The translations under genes and the position numbers were made by a program. From Thiodiazotropha sp050291245 (GTDB taxonomy: Bacteria; Pseudomonadota; Gammaproteobacteria; Chromatiales; Chromatiaceae), in NCBI GenBank assembly GCA_050291245.1, contig JBNKJP010000051.1, positions 1 to 64,000 on the forward strand: a stretch of 64,000 nucleotides of DNA, written 5' to 3'. The notes under the pieces are model-generated. The model did not search any database. It saw only the letters and a list, made by a program, of their open reading frames with translations, and was not told where the DNA came from. Every line of letters begins with the position of its first letter. Within the stretch, counting starts at the first letter, position 1. Shown here in pieces: positions 1-7,344 of the stretch.

Positions 1-91
1 TTTGGCAAGGACAGGAAATTTATTCCGGCTTTCTGGGCATAGCCATTTGATTCCAGTGTGAAACTAGTTTAATCTTGCGCCTCCAAAATCT

Positions 92-182
92 GGAGAGATG
101 TCCGAGTGGCTGAAGGAGCACGCCTGGAAAGTGTGTATACGTTAATAGCGTATCGAGGGTTCGAATCCCTCTCTCTCCGCCA
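92..182 (+). tRNA. tRNA-Ser (anticodon GGA)
   Basis: This is a class II tRNA with an encoded CCA end. The acceptor arms are at 92-98 (ggagaga) and 172-178 (tctctcc), with discriminator G179 and CCA at 180-182. The anticodon stem is 119-123 paired with 131-135, and its loop CTGGAAA gives anticodon GGA at 126-128. A long variable arm (gtatacg...gcgtat) follows, as expected for serine tRNA. The T-arm reads ggttcgaatcc. It lies at the edge of an accessory strip, and such tRNA 3' ends are common integration sites. Confidence 0.97.
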
Positions 183-185
183 AGC

Positions 186-221
186 AAAAAAAAGGGGCCC
201 TTATGGGGGCCCCTTTTTTTT
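186..221 (+). terminator. Rho-independent terminator of tRNA-Ser
   Basis: An A-tract is followed by GGGGCCC (194-200), a 6-base loop, GGGCCCC (207-213) and eight T residues. The A-tract and T-tract could also work as a bidirectional terminator. The hairpin is the centre of a perfect 33-bp inverted repeat that extends back into the tRNA acceptor arm. Confidence 0.9.
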
Positions 222-293
222 GCTTGGCGGAGAGAGAGGTCATGGTTCGAACCCTTCGTTCGACAAGGAGCGAAGCGACGCAGGACGCCGCAG
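207..293 (+). repeat. Dispersed repeat, copy A1, with inverted tRNA-Ser 3' end
   Basis: This segment begins with the terminator right arm and the reverse complement of the tRNA-Ser 3' end (207-239). It continues into a GC-rich palindromic stretch containing ttcgttcgacaaggagcg. A closely similar copy starts 169 bp downstream at 376. It is probably the scar of integration or recombination at the tRNA end. Confidence 0.8.
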
Positions 294-343
294 CGTAGCG
301 TAGGCGCCCCGAAGGGGTGAGCGAAGCGAATCAATCCCGTCCA

Positions 344-382
344 TCAGTACACACCCAAGTCAAGGAGTCCCGCATGGGCCCC
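344..382 (+). pseudogene. Relic of the C-terminus of the small ORF at 3027
   Basis: Translated on the plus strand this stretch reads SVHTQVKESRMGP, which aligns without gaps to SVFTQVKKALKGP, the last 13 residues of the 43-residue ORF at 3027-3158. Nothing upstream continues the match, and copy A2 of the dispersed repeat overlaps its end. It appears to be a truncated duplicate left by rearrangement. Confidence 0.55.
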
Positions 383-495
383 TTTTTTTTGCTTGGCGGA
401 GAGAGAGGTCATGGTTCGAACCCTTCGTTCGACAAGGAGCGAAGCGACACAGGACGCCGTAGCGCAGGCGTCACACAGGAAGCTAGCCCCTAGTC
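376..495 (+). repeat. Dispersed repeat, copy A2, plus cacaggaag-tagccc tail
   Basis: This is a near-identical direct copy of 207-293. It is extended by a tail (cacaggaagctagcccctag) that recurs in diverged form at 3229-3255 and 5752-5778. A shorter related piece occurs at 4811-4850. The remaining bases up to the tcmP stop at 634 show no gene. Confidence 0.8.
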
Positions 496-633
496 AATGA
501 CAGCCGGTTCTAGAACGGTTCATCACCTGTCCGTCAGTTTCATGTCTCCCTGCTTTTCCATATAACCCCTTGTTTTCCTGGATAACAGGGTGGAAGAAAA
601 TGGTTGAGAAACCGTTATGGCGGCCGGGTGTAA

Positions 634-1875
634 TTACTTATGATCCTCGGGGAACATGAAGATAAAGCTCTTTTGATTCTTCATCTTCAGCGTATCCGTT
701 GGTTTGATAGTATTCGCTTTTCTTCGTGTGCCACCTGTCTCCATGATGACCTCAATGTCCGTGTTCTCCATGATCATTTCATGAATGTCTTCGCTATGTG
801 CCGGTGTTTCACTATATGCGGCTGCATAGAAATCGCGCATCGAGATGGCGTCACCCGACTCAGCCACGAACCTTGGAATGTCGTCATGAAGCGCGTTCTT
901 GGCTGCTTGGCGGGAATCGGTGTCAAACAAATACAACTGCCCCTCGTGTGTCGGGTCATACGAGAGCATGTTGAGCCCGGATCGCCCGAAATGGGCCTGA
1001 GCATCACATTGGTGTAGGACATCATTGTACACTTGGCGAGCGCGGTATGATGTAGCGAAGTGCATCAGCCAGTATTGCCAACCGGAAGGGTTGTTGATGG
1101 AAAACGGGCTGACGTAAGTGGCACAGTCTTTGAGGAAAGCAAAAGCGATCTGCTCGGCTTGCGCCAGCCAGTCTTTTTTACCGATTAAATTGTCCCGGTC
1201 CTTCAGCAGCCCGTCGATCCTTTTCTTCATCGCAGGCTCAATAGGAACGCTATTGGTGCTTTTGTTTGGGGACAGGAACGCCAGCATACTTTCGATCATG
1301 AAAGTAAAGAGGATTTCGGCTGAGTTCCATGAGGAGATAATGTCGCGGAGAATCGATGCCGTAACTTTGGAGTAGCCGCACTGATCCAGATTGAAAAATA
1401 CGTTGCGGCAGCGAGCCGCTATTAGTCGCTGTTTGATTTGCGGGTAAATGGCCTCAAATTTATCCGTATAGAATTTGGGTTCGATCTTGAGGTGTTCGAA
1501 GGCTTCAACTTTCAATAAGTAAGGGGTCAGATTTTTCTTTAGCAACTCAATGACGCTTGGGTCGCTATCATTGAAAATGAGCAGGCCCTCGATAACGATA
1601 GGCTTCAAGTCTTGTTGATGTCGGTCAGTGTTAATTTCAATGGCGGCTTGAAGCAGTCCCTCGACAAAAAGCAGAGGTGATCCGGGGCTGCCGCACTCGT
1701 ACAGACCCGCCCCACAGAAACCGTCCACAATGGCTATTCTGAACTTCTCTTGTTGCGGCATCTTGCACCGGGTGAGCAAATACTCCCGGAAATACCGCTT
1801 GAGAATCTCATGCTTCTTTCTGGTGTGGTCTTCTAATTTTGCGCCGTGTTCCCAATCATAAGTTTTCGAAACCAC
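634..1875 (-). CDS. tcmP: Three-Cys-motif partner protein TcmP
   Basis: This 413-residue protein resembles TcmP (TIGR04474), a family regularly encoded beside DUF5131 (phage Gp37/Gp68-like) proteins that carry three conserved cysteines. Family hallmarks seen are an N-terminal DHTxxKHxIL segment, then DGFCGAGLY followed by GSPLLFVEGL, a Rossmann-like pattern, and FFNLDQCGYS. The GTG start at 1875 has an AAGGAAGG purine run upstream. The gene lies 15 bp downstream of its DUF5131 partner, so the two are probably co-transcribed. The biochemical role of the pair is not established. Distribution in phages and islands suggests a mobile or defence-linked function, which is inference here. Confidence 0.85.
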   Translation of the reverse strand: MVSKTYDWEHGAKLEDHTRKKHEILKRYFREYLLTRCKMPQQEKFRIAIVDGFCGAGLYECGSPGSPLLFVEGLLQAAIEINTDRHQQDLKPIVIEGLLIFNDSDPSVIELLKKNLTPYLLKVEAFEHLKIEPKFYTDKFEAIYPQIKQRLIAARCRNVFFNLDQCGYSKVTASILRDIISSWNSAEILFTFMIESMLAFLSPNKSTNSVPIEPAMKKRIDGLLKDRDNLIGKKDWLAQAEQIAFAFLKDCATYVSPFSINNPSGWQYWLMHFATSYRARQVYNDVLHQCDAQAHFGRSGLNMLSYDPTHEGQLYLFDTDSRQAAKNALHDDIPRFVAESGDAISMRDFYAAAYSETPAHSEDIHEMIMENTDIEVIMETGGTRRKANTIKPTDTLKMKNQKSFIFMFPEDHK

Positions 1876-1890
1876 TACATGCCTTCCTTG

Positions 1891-2631
1891 CTAGATGTGA
1901 GTTGTTATGATCGTGGGCATTTCATCCCACGTCCGTCCATGAAGAAGCCTGCCGTTTTCCGCTTTAGGGCGGCGTACACCATCGGCCCCCCAGCCTCCCC
2001 ACTGCTTGAAGAAAAACGATGCTCCCTGGGTGTGGCATTGAACGCGGATGTTTTCGACCCATTTCAGTTGCATGGGACGCGCTTTGGGGCCGGATTCCCC
2101 GCCAACGATGACCCAATGAATGTTTTTCAGGTCAAGGGCTCCCAAATCTTCGAGCAGCGGTTCAATGGACAAGAATCTGATCTTTGCAGGGATGGTGCGT
2201 AACCGGTCGATGCGCGGTACGCCGTATTTCTGGTCTTCTACGGTTGTTCCCAGCCAGCAGTTGGACGGCACCGCGCGGCTGCGAAAATAGCGGACCATCC
2301 GTTCCGGGCGTTTCGTAAGAAGTTGGAAATTGTGCTGCGGGCTCGCGGCGATGACTTCAAAAACCCGGTCGATGAATTCCGACGGTACCTGCTTGTGGAA
2401 CAGGTCGCTCATCGAGTTCACAAAGTAGACCGTAGGCTTTTTTCTTCTGAGCGGTTCATCAAGTCGTCCCGGGTGAAGGGTTAGTTTGAAACCATCCTCA
2501 TACCCCGGTGTCCCCATAGCTTTGAGCCGACGCGCCATGTTTTCGGCATAGCAGTACTTGCATCCCGGGGAAATCTTCGTGCAGCCGGTGACCGGGTTCC
2601 ATGTCTTTTCTGTCCATTCGATACGACTCAT
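1891..2631 (-). CDS. DUF5131 (phage Gp37/Gp68) family, radical-SAM-like protein
   Basis: This 246-residue protein begins with IEWTEKTWNPVTGC and has a cysteine cluster at C17, C24 and C27 (C-x6-C-x2-C, ending KYCYAENMARR). That cluster resembles the iron-sulfur site of radical SAM enzymes, though the spacing is not the canonical CxxxCxxC. Downstream motifs such as NSMSDLFH, LLTKRPERM, WLGTTVED and WVIVGGESG are typical of the family. It is followed after 15 bp by tcmP, the usual partner. Length is normal. The substrate is unknown. Confidence 0.88.
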   Translation of the reverse strand: MSRIEWTEKTWNPVTGCTKISPGCKYCYAENMARRLKAMGTPGYEDGFKLTLHPGRLDEPLRRKKPTVYFVNSMSDLFHKQVPSEFIDRVFEVIAASPQHNFQLLTKRPERMVRYFRSRAVPSNCWLGTTVEDQKYGVPRIDRLRTIPAKIRFLSIEPLLEDLGALDLKNIHWVIVGGESGPKARPMQLKWVENIRVQCHTQGASFFFKQWGGWGADGVRRPKAENGRLLHGRTWDEMPTIITTHI

Positions 2632-3026
2632 AATAGGTCAGGCATGTTCTATGTATGTTCTTCTCGTCAGTTTAGTGTGTGTGCTAATTAGGGTCAATGG
2701 TAACTTGAGAATGGTGATATTTCCTATTGTTTTTTCGATGGTTATTGATCAGGCTCGGAGAAGTCGTTGAAATGTGTCGGGCGTCCGGGCGGGCTCTGTG
2801 GCTTGCGCCACCGGGGCCCGGCCCATCCGGGTTACGATCCCTGACACGGCTTAGGGGCTCTTGCCCCCCCTCAAGATCAAGAAAAATATCGGTTTTCATC
2901 CCGGCGCACACGCCGGGCGGAGCCTCCGCGATTTTTCTGGATTTTTTCACGAGCGTCTAGTCGCCTTAGTCGGCAGGGGTTGTAGCAGCAGCTGCGTAAC
3001 CCCAAGACCGACGAAAGGACAAGGCC
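2632..3026 (+). other. Gene-poor, GC-rich interval upstream of the small ORF
   Basis: The first about 130 bases are AT-rich and should contain the leftward promoter for the DUF5131-tcmP pair. From about 2775 the sequence turns sharply GC-rich, with several short palindromes such as ggggctcttgcccc. Short overlapping ORFs exist on both strands but none has a convincing start or family match. A structured leader or untranslated region for the small ORF at 3027 is possible. Confidence 0.4.
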
Positions 3027-3158
3027 ATGAATTCCCATGAAGAAACCGCATGGCAAGAAAGCGGCAGGCAACTGGTTACTTCCTTAGCCGTCATTGACGA
3101 CCTACAATTTCTCCCATCAGTATTCACCCAAGTCAAGAAGGCCCTCAAGGGTCCCTAG
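3027..3158 (+). CDS. Small hypothetical protein, 43 residues
   Basis: The ATG at 3027 is preceded by a GAAAGGAC ribosome-site-like run. The product is small and hydrophilic at the start (MNSHEETAWQESGRQL), then carries a short hydrophobic stretch around LAVIDDLQFLPSVF and a basic tail. I do not recognise it. Its C-terminal 13 residues recur as a relic at 344-382, which suggests that the segment is coding or once was and that it moves with the local repeats. It could instead be the remnant of a longer mobile-element gene. Confidence 0.4.
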   Translation: MNSHEETAWQESGRQLVTSLAVIDDLQFLPSVFTQVKKALKGP

Positions 3159-3213
3159 TATAGGGCACTACACTAGTTCCTATGCTCTGCATGGGAATGC
3201 ATACAATGGAGCG

Positions 3214-3310
3214 TTAGCGCAGTGCGGGCGCCATACAGGAAGGTAGCCCATAGTCTCTGAGTGTTTATTTCATTCGATTTTATATGAAACTGTCAAATTC
3301 ACAGTAATTG
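3214..3310 (+). repeat. Dispersed repeat, copy B1, overlapping the radC 3' end
   Basis: The stretch contains gcgccatacaggaaggtagc followed by ccatagtctctgagt and runs into the last codons of radC on the minus strand. It is homologous over roughly 95 bp to 5737-5833. The shared segment includes coding sequence, so the two copies probably arose by duplication rather than by independent insertion of a noncoding repeat. A degenerate REP-like palindrome lies just upstream at about 3181-3203. Confidence 0.75.
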
Positions 3311-3783
3311 TCGGTTCTCATCGAAATATAACCGTTGTGCGAAACGATCAAATGATCTACCAGCGGAACATCCATCACTTTTCCAGCCTCAATCACTTTT
3401 TGGGTAAATCCGATGTCAGCGGATGACGGCTTGAGGTTCCCGCTTGGGTGGTTGTGCGCAAGTACTATCTTTGTGGCCCCCAGCATCAACGCATTTCTAA
3501 AAATGATTTTTGTGTCGGCTGGCCCCGATGTTTGTGTTCCTGATGAAATAAGCTTGAACCCAGTAACTTCATTAGAAATGTTCAGGGTGAGCATAATCAT
3601 GTGCTCTTGGTCATCATCGAGTTGCCGATAAAGAGATTTCAATATCGCGTAAATCTCGTCCGGGCATTCAGCCTTTTGCTTATCGTCATCGCTGGGATCA
3701 GCAATATAATCCAGACTGAGTTTAACTTGAACGGTCTTCAGTCGCTTCCTGTATATCGTTTCAATGTTGTTGAAGTTTTTCAT
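3280..3783 (-). CDS. radC: RadC-like JAB/JAMM domain protein, short form
   Basis: This 167-residue protein has the JAMM metal site as H110-x-H112 and D123 inside AHNHPSGNLKPSSAD, followed by VDHLIVSHNGYISM. It lacks the N-terminal helix-hairpin-helix part of chromosomal RadC (about 220 residues), like the short RadC proteins common on genomic islands and integrative elements. The role of these proteins is unproven despite the DNA repair name. The last codons fall inside a repeat whose second copy (5737-5833) preserves a decayed version of them. Confidence 0.9.
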   Translation of the reverse strand: MKNFNNIETIYRKRLKTVQVKLSLDYIADPSDDDKQKAECPDEIYAILKSLYRQLDDDQEHMIMLTLNISNEVTGFKLISSGTQTSGPADTKIIFRNALMLGATKIVLAHNHPSGNLKPSSADIGFTQKVIEAGKVMDVPLVDHLIVSHNGYISMRTDNYCEFDSFI

Positions 3784-3877
3784 GCTCCGATCGTCTTCAG
3801 GTTTTCGTGGTTTGTCGCCCGGATGCCCTGCTAAATCGCAACATCACCGCAGGTGATGGGAACCCTGGAATGATGCT

Positions 3878-4297
3878 TTAGGATTCATCCTTCCAAGGGT
3901 TTATGATCTCCAGCCCAGGGTGGCGAAAATCGCGCACATTACGGGTGACCAGGCGTAGACCATGGGTGAGGGCGGTTGCCGCCAGCAGGCTGTCGATGGC
4001 GGGCAGGGGCTGTTTGGAAGCGGCCAGCAGACGGCCCCAACGGTCAGCTACTTCCTCATCGACGGGTAGGATCCTGCCGCTGAAAAACTCCGGTAAGGCG
4101 GTATCCAGCCAGTCCGTTAGTTTAAGTCTACGTTTGCCCTCGGGCAACGCCTCGATGCCTTTGCGAAGCTCTCCGAGCGTAAGCACGCTCAGATAGAGGG
4201 TGGTCGCAGGCCGTTCTTCGAACCAGGCCACCACCGCGGGTTCTGGCTCGCGGCGGCGCAGTTCCGACAATACGTTGGTGTCGACCAGATAGCTCAA
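3878..4297 (-). CDS. vapC: VapC-type PIN-domain toxin
   Basis: This 139-residue PIN domain shows the acidic residues expected for an Mg-dependent ribonuclease: the VDTNVLSEL opening, LTLGELRKGI in the middle, and PAIDSLLAATALTHGL with LVTRNVRDF near the end. Its start overlaps the antitoxin stop by 4 bp (ATGA), so the pair is translationally coupled. Toxins of this family cleave specific RNAs, usually initiator tRNA, when freed from the antitoxin. Confidence 0.92.
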   Translation of the reverse strand: MSYLVDTNVLSELRRREPEPAVVAWFEERPATTLYLSVLTLGELRKGIEALPEGKRRLKLTDWLDTALPEFFSGRILPVDEEVADRWGRLLAASKQPLPAIDSLLAATALTHGLRLVTRNVRDFRHPGLEIINPWKDES

Positions 4298-4545
4298 AGC
4301 GTTACCTCGCGGGTAAGGCTTTCATCCCGCGTAAATTCGATCTCTTCCTCTCCGTAGAGGGGGGAACGGCGCATAAAAGCCGCCAACGATTCGCCCGTAC
4401 CGGCCAGTCGGTCGTATTGCGTCTTCGAGAGGACCACAGCCACGGAACGTCCATGGAGCGTTATCTCCTGGGGACCCTCGCGTTCAGCGTCCTTGACCAC
4501 TTCGGAAAGCCGGGCCTTGGCCTCCTGCATTTGCCAGATTCTCAT
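4294..4545 (-). CDS. Phd/YefM-type antitoxin partner of the PIN toxin
   Basis: The 83-residue protein opens with MRIWQMQEAKARLSEVVKDA and continues ITLHGRSVAVVLSKTQYDRL, the DNA-binding fold of Phd/YefM antitoxins. The C-terminus, rich in acidic residues, should wrap the toxin. I chose the ATG at 4545 because CAGGAAC lies just upstream; an in-frame extension to 4614 has no homology to the family. Such antitoxins repress their own operon, probably from operators just upstream of 4545. Confidence 0.9.
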   Translation of the reverse strand: MRIWQMQEAKARLSEVVKDAEREGPQEITLHGRSVAVVLSKTQYDRLAGTGESLAAFMRRSPLYGEEEIEFTRDESLTREVTL

Positions 4546-4810
4546 AATTTTGTTCCTGTTCTGACTTGTCTGGTCAGATTTTAGCTCAAGCCGTTCCGCA
4601 AACCAACAGGCCACCTAACTGAATTGTGGCCTCGTTCCTATTGCGTGGGAGCGGCCGCTGGCCGCGATTGACTGAGTACCGGCGCTTCTCCAGACAATGA
4701 ACGAGATCTCTTTGAACCTGATATCGCGAGTAGGCGCTCGCTCCTGCATTTCCACGAGCCGTACAATGAAACCCACACTCCTTTCCGTTTATCACCAAAT
4801 CGAGCTCCAT

Positions 4811-4850
4811 TGCTCGTTCGACAAGGTGCGAAGTGGCGTAGGACGCAGGT
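4811..4850 (+). repeat. Dispersed repeat, short copy at the end of the GNAT gene
   Basis: The string gctcgttcgacaaggtgcga followed by gtggcgtaggacgcag matches the core of copies A1 and A2. It abuts the stop codon of the GNAT toxin gene, separating it from the PIN toxin-antitoxin pair. Confidence 0.6.
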
Positions 4851-5353
4851 CAATGAAGCAAAGCAGAAACCGTGTCCATTGGCAGAAACAGCTTCAGCGG
4901 ATGGCTGGGTAGTGTGATAAAACCGAATTGTCGATAGAACTCGGCCGCTTGCTCGTTTAATGCATCGATGACCAAGGCGTAAACCGCCATTACTTGGCTG
5001 GCCAGGGCCACACGTTGCAGGGCATCGGCGAGCAGAATGGAACCCAGACCCTGCTTTTGATGGGATTTGGCGATGGCAAGTTTTCCAAGCAGAACCACAG
5101 GAACCGGATATCTGGGTAGTCTCCTGCGCAGTTTTTCAGGTAAATCATTGGCATTCAGGCTGCCAGCGCTGAGACTGTAGTAACCGATTACTTTCTGCGG
5201 GGCATCCGGTGGAGAGAGGACGAATACCTTGTTGATTCGTCGCTTGATGTCCTGGCTGGCGTATTGCTGCAGGTACTTGTTGAGGGAGGGTTCACCGCAA
5301 TTGAAGGATTTTCGGTCATGGGTTTTACTAAACGGTGAGATGGTTAGGTCCAA
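4850..5353 (-). CDS. GNAT acetyltransferase toxin, TacT-like
   Basis: This 167-residue GNAT protein starts with a FxCGxPSLNxYLxQYASQD signature (FNCGEPSLNKYLQQY) characteristic of toxins paired with DUF1778 antitoxins. The acetyl-CoA loop region is HQKQGLGSILLADAL, and LVIDALNEQAAEFYRQFGF is the usual C-terminal motif. TacT-type toxins acetylate the amino acid on charged tRNA and stop translation. The DUF1778 partner lies 12 bp upstream. Confidence 0.9.
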   Translation of the reverse strand: MDLTISPFSKTHDRKSFNCGEPSLNKYLQQYASQDIKRRINKVFVLSPPDAPQKVIGYYSLSAGSLNANDLPEKLRRRLPRYPVPVVLLGKLAIAKSHQKQGLGSILLADALQRVALASQVMAVYALVIDALNEQAAEFYRQFGFITLPSHPLKLFLPMDTVSALLH

Positions 5354-5365
5354 ACGAGCAGCCTT

Positions 5366-5650
5366 CTATTTCTTGACGTGTTTTTTATGTTCGGCAAAGG
5401 CGCGTTTGAGCTTGGCGCTGGGCTTGGGAGGATTTTCCAGGGCTTCCAGAAATACATCCCAATCGGTTTGAGTCAGGGTGAGTGTTTCGTGTTCTTGGAT
5501 GACTTCATCGGCTGCTTGCAGCGCCCGTCCCAGAACAAATTCCGACAGACTCTTGTGTGAGTAAGCGGCTGCTCGTTCCAGCTTTACCTTGGACAGAGAG
5601 TCGAGGCGGATATGCATTCGCTGTTGTTTGGCGGTTTCTGTGTTGCTCAT
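5366..5650 (-). CDS. DUF1778 antitoxin, TacA-like
   Basis: The 94-residue protein carries a ribbon-helix-helix start (RMHIRLDSLSKVKLERAAAY) and the DUF1778 features KSLSEFVLGRAL and LTLTQTDWDVFLEALENPP. The ATG at 5650 is preceded by a GGAG run; the longer frame to 5704 lacks homology. It should neutralise the downstream GNAT toxin and autoregulate the operon. Confidence 0.9.
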   Translation of the reverse strand: MSNTETAKQQRMHIRLDSLSKVKLERAAAYSHKSLSEFVLGRALQAADEVIQEHETLTLTQTDWDVFLEALENPPKPSAKLKRAFAEHKKHVKK

Positions 5651-5736
5651 GGTCCGGTCTCCATTTGAGAAAAAAATTGTACGCCAAATGTGTGTACATA
5701 GCAATATTCATATGAACCATACGTTCAAAATGCAGC

Positions 5737-5833
5737 GTCAGCAAAGCGAGTGCGCCACACAGGAAGATAGCCCATAGTCTCTGAGTTATTATTTCATTTG
5801 ATTTAATACGGAACTTTCAAATTCAAAGTAACT
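5737..5833 (+). repeat. Dispersed repeat, copy B2
   Basis: This is a second copy of the 3214-3310 segment, sharing gcgccacacaggaagatagc and ccatagtctctgagt. It ends with the decayed radC 3' coding sequence. It bounds the strip containing the two toxin-antitoxin pairs on the right. Confidence 0.75.
5804..5833 (-). pseudogene. Relic of the radC 3' end
   Basis: The minus-strand codons read SYFEFESSVL, aligned to NYCEFDSFI-stop of the intact gene at 3280; the stop codon has been lost. No further radC homology is visible upstream as far as 6054, and the bases 5834-6054 show no gene. It marks a partial duplication. Confidence 0.65.
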
Positions 5834-6054
5834 TCAGAATGTTGTTGGAATGTCTGGATAATCCACAATAAATCAATGGGTTAAGCTTGCCAGGTTATTG
5901 TGGTATACCTGCGCAAAGTCGTCTCAACTTGCGCACCTGGAACCTATTGGTTGCATCCGTACCCTAACTTCAGATTGGTTCGGGGGCTGGTCTGTGTGAT
6001 TTTGCTTTGAACCGACTTGTATTTCACAATGGATAAAAACTGCCGGGAGTGCTA

Positions 6055-6588
6055 ATGAAACGCCGGAAATTCCTCGCCACCTCACTGATGTTGACAGCCC
6101 CGCTGGTAGGCGCGGGTTGGTATTGGGATAAACGCTGGAAATACATCGCAATACATCACAGCGCCGGTGAGTATGGGAGCATTCCTTTTCTGCGCAAGGT
6201 GCATCGACAACGCCAATCGGCGGATCCCGTCGATGCCATTCCTTACCACTATGTGATCGGTAATGGCAATGGCATGGGTATGGGGGAGATCGCGACCGGT
6301 TGGCGCCAGTCTCTGGATATCTGGGGCGCGCACGTATCTTCACGCAACCATGATTGGAACCTGCGTGGTATCGGAATCTGCCTGATTGGTAATTTTGAAA
6401 ATCACTCCGTACCGGAGCAGCAATACGCCGCATTGCTGAGTTTGACAAAAGGTCTGATAAGTCAATACGGGATCTCTCCGGGAAACGTCAATGGTCATGG
6501 CTATATCACAGGTGAACGAACCAAGTGTCCTGGTAAACACTTTCCTATCGAACGTTTTCGCAAGGATATTCTTACCACGGCTGTCTGA
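6055..6588 (+). CDS. Secreted N-acetylmuramoyl-L-alanine amidase (PGRP/amidase_2 family)
   Basis: The 177-residue protein starts MKRRKFLATSLMLTAPLVGA, a signal peptide with a Tat-like RR. The mature part has IAIHHSAGE (first zinc His), IPYHYVIGNG, GAHVSSRNHDWN, IGICLIGNFE and a late NGHGYITGERTKCPGKHFP supplying the second His and a Cys ligand. It should cleave the amide between muramic acid and the peptide in the periplasm. I prefer the ATG at 6055 (GGGAG upstream) to a GTG at 6049. A phage origin cannot be excluded, but the signal peptide favours a cell-wall role. Confidence 0.88.
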   Translation: MKRRKFLATSLMLTAPLVGAGWYWDKRWKYIAIHHSAGEYGSIPFLRKVHRQRQSADPVDAIPYHYVIGNGNGMGMGEIATGWRQSLDIWGAHVSSRNHDWNLRGIGICLIGNFENHSVPEQQYAALLSLTKGLISQYGISPGNVNGHGYITGERTKCPGKHFPIERFRKDILTTAV

Positions 6589-6613
6589 TGGAGATGAAAA
6601 TTAGGAGAAAGAG

Positions 6614-7258
6614 TTGTATATACCAAAATACAATGAAGAAACAGACGTATCAGTATTGCATGGTTTGATTAAGAAAAACCCTTTTGGCGCATGGATAACA
6701 GTCGTGGAAGGAAAAATTACGACTAACCACATTCCATTTGTATTGCGAGAAGATAGAGGAGCATTAGGGACGCTCTATGGACATGTGGCAAAGAATAATT
6801 CTGTTTGGGAAACCTATTCAAAGGAAATAGAGTCAGCGATAGTTTTTCAAAGCGATGATGCCTACATAAGTCCTTCGTGGTATCCAACCAAGCATGAGCA
6901 TGGTAAAGCGGTTCCAACCTGGAACTACGCAGTAGTACATGCATGGGGAGTCCCCAGGGTAATTAAAGATCGTGAATGGTTATTGGATCACGTAGAAGAG
7001 ATCACGACAATTCACGAAAATAACCAAAAAGTACCCTGGAAAGTAACTGATGCACCTAAAGAGTATATAGAAAAACTGCTGGGTGTTATCGTAGGTATTG
7101 AAATACCAATAACTGAGCTGAAGGGAAAGCTGAAACTAGGTCAGAACAGGCCGAATTCCGATAAGTTGGGTACAGTTGCAGGATTGACATCCAAAGGCAC
7201 TGATAAGGCGAAAGGCCTGGCTGACCTGTTAAATAAACATATTAATGAGAGTAAATAA
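6614..7258 (+). CDS. PaiB-like FMN-binding protein
   Basis: The 214-residue protein matches the PaiB/FMN-binding split-barrel family: MYIPKYNEE at the start, FGAWITVVEGKITTNHIPFV, GHVAKNN, PSWYPTKHEHGKAVPTWNYAVVH and WKVTDAP. Family members are named for a Bacillus negative regulator of sporulation and degradative enzymes, but most are uncharacterised flavin-fold proteins. The start is TTG at 6614, supported by AGGAGA nearby. Base composition is AT-rich compared with flanking core genes, as in the genes that follow. Confidence 0.85.
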   Translation: MYIPKYNEETDVSVLHGLIKKNPFGAWITVVEGKITTNHIPFVLREDRGALGTLYGHVAKNNSVWETYSKEIESAIVFQSDDAYISPSWYPTKHEHGKAVPTWNYAVVHAWGVPRVIKDREWLLDHVEEITTIHENNQKVPWKVTDAPKEYIEKLLGVIVGIEIPITELKGKLKLGQNRPNSDKLGTVAGLTSKGTDKAKGLADLLNKHINESK

Positions 7259-7344
7259 GGATAATAAGTGTATCTGGATAAAAGAGATCCAAAAAAAGAA
7301 AATGGAATTATTAGAGGTTATCTTATGCTGAACGTTAAGAGTTT

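Noticed and set aside
2684..2960. Overlapping short ORFs on both strands in the GC-rich gap
   Set aside because: Neither has a convincing ribosome site or family match; the frames follow from high GC content.
207..5833. CRISPR array
   Set aside because: The repeats are long, diverged, irregularly spaced and overlap genes; there are no uniform spacers and no cas genes.
634..6588. Prophage
   Set aside because: TcmP/DUF5131 and an amidase occur in phages, but no integrase, terminase, capsid or tail genes are present, and the amidase has its own export signal.
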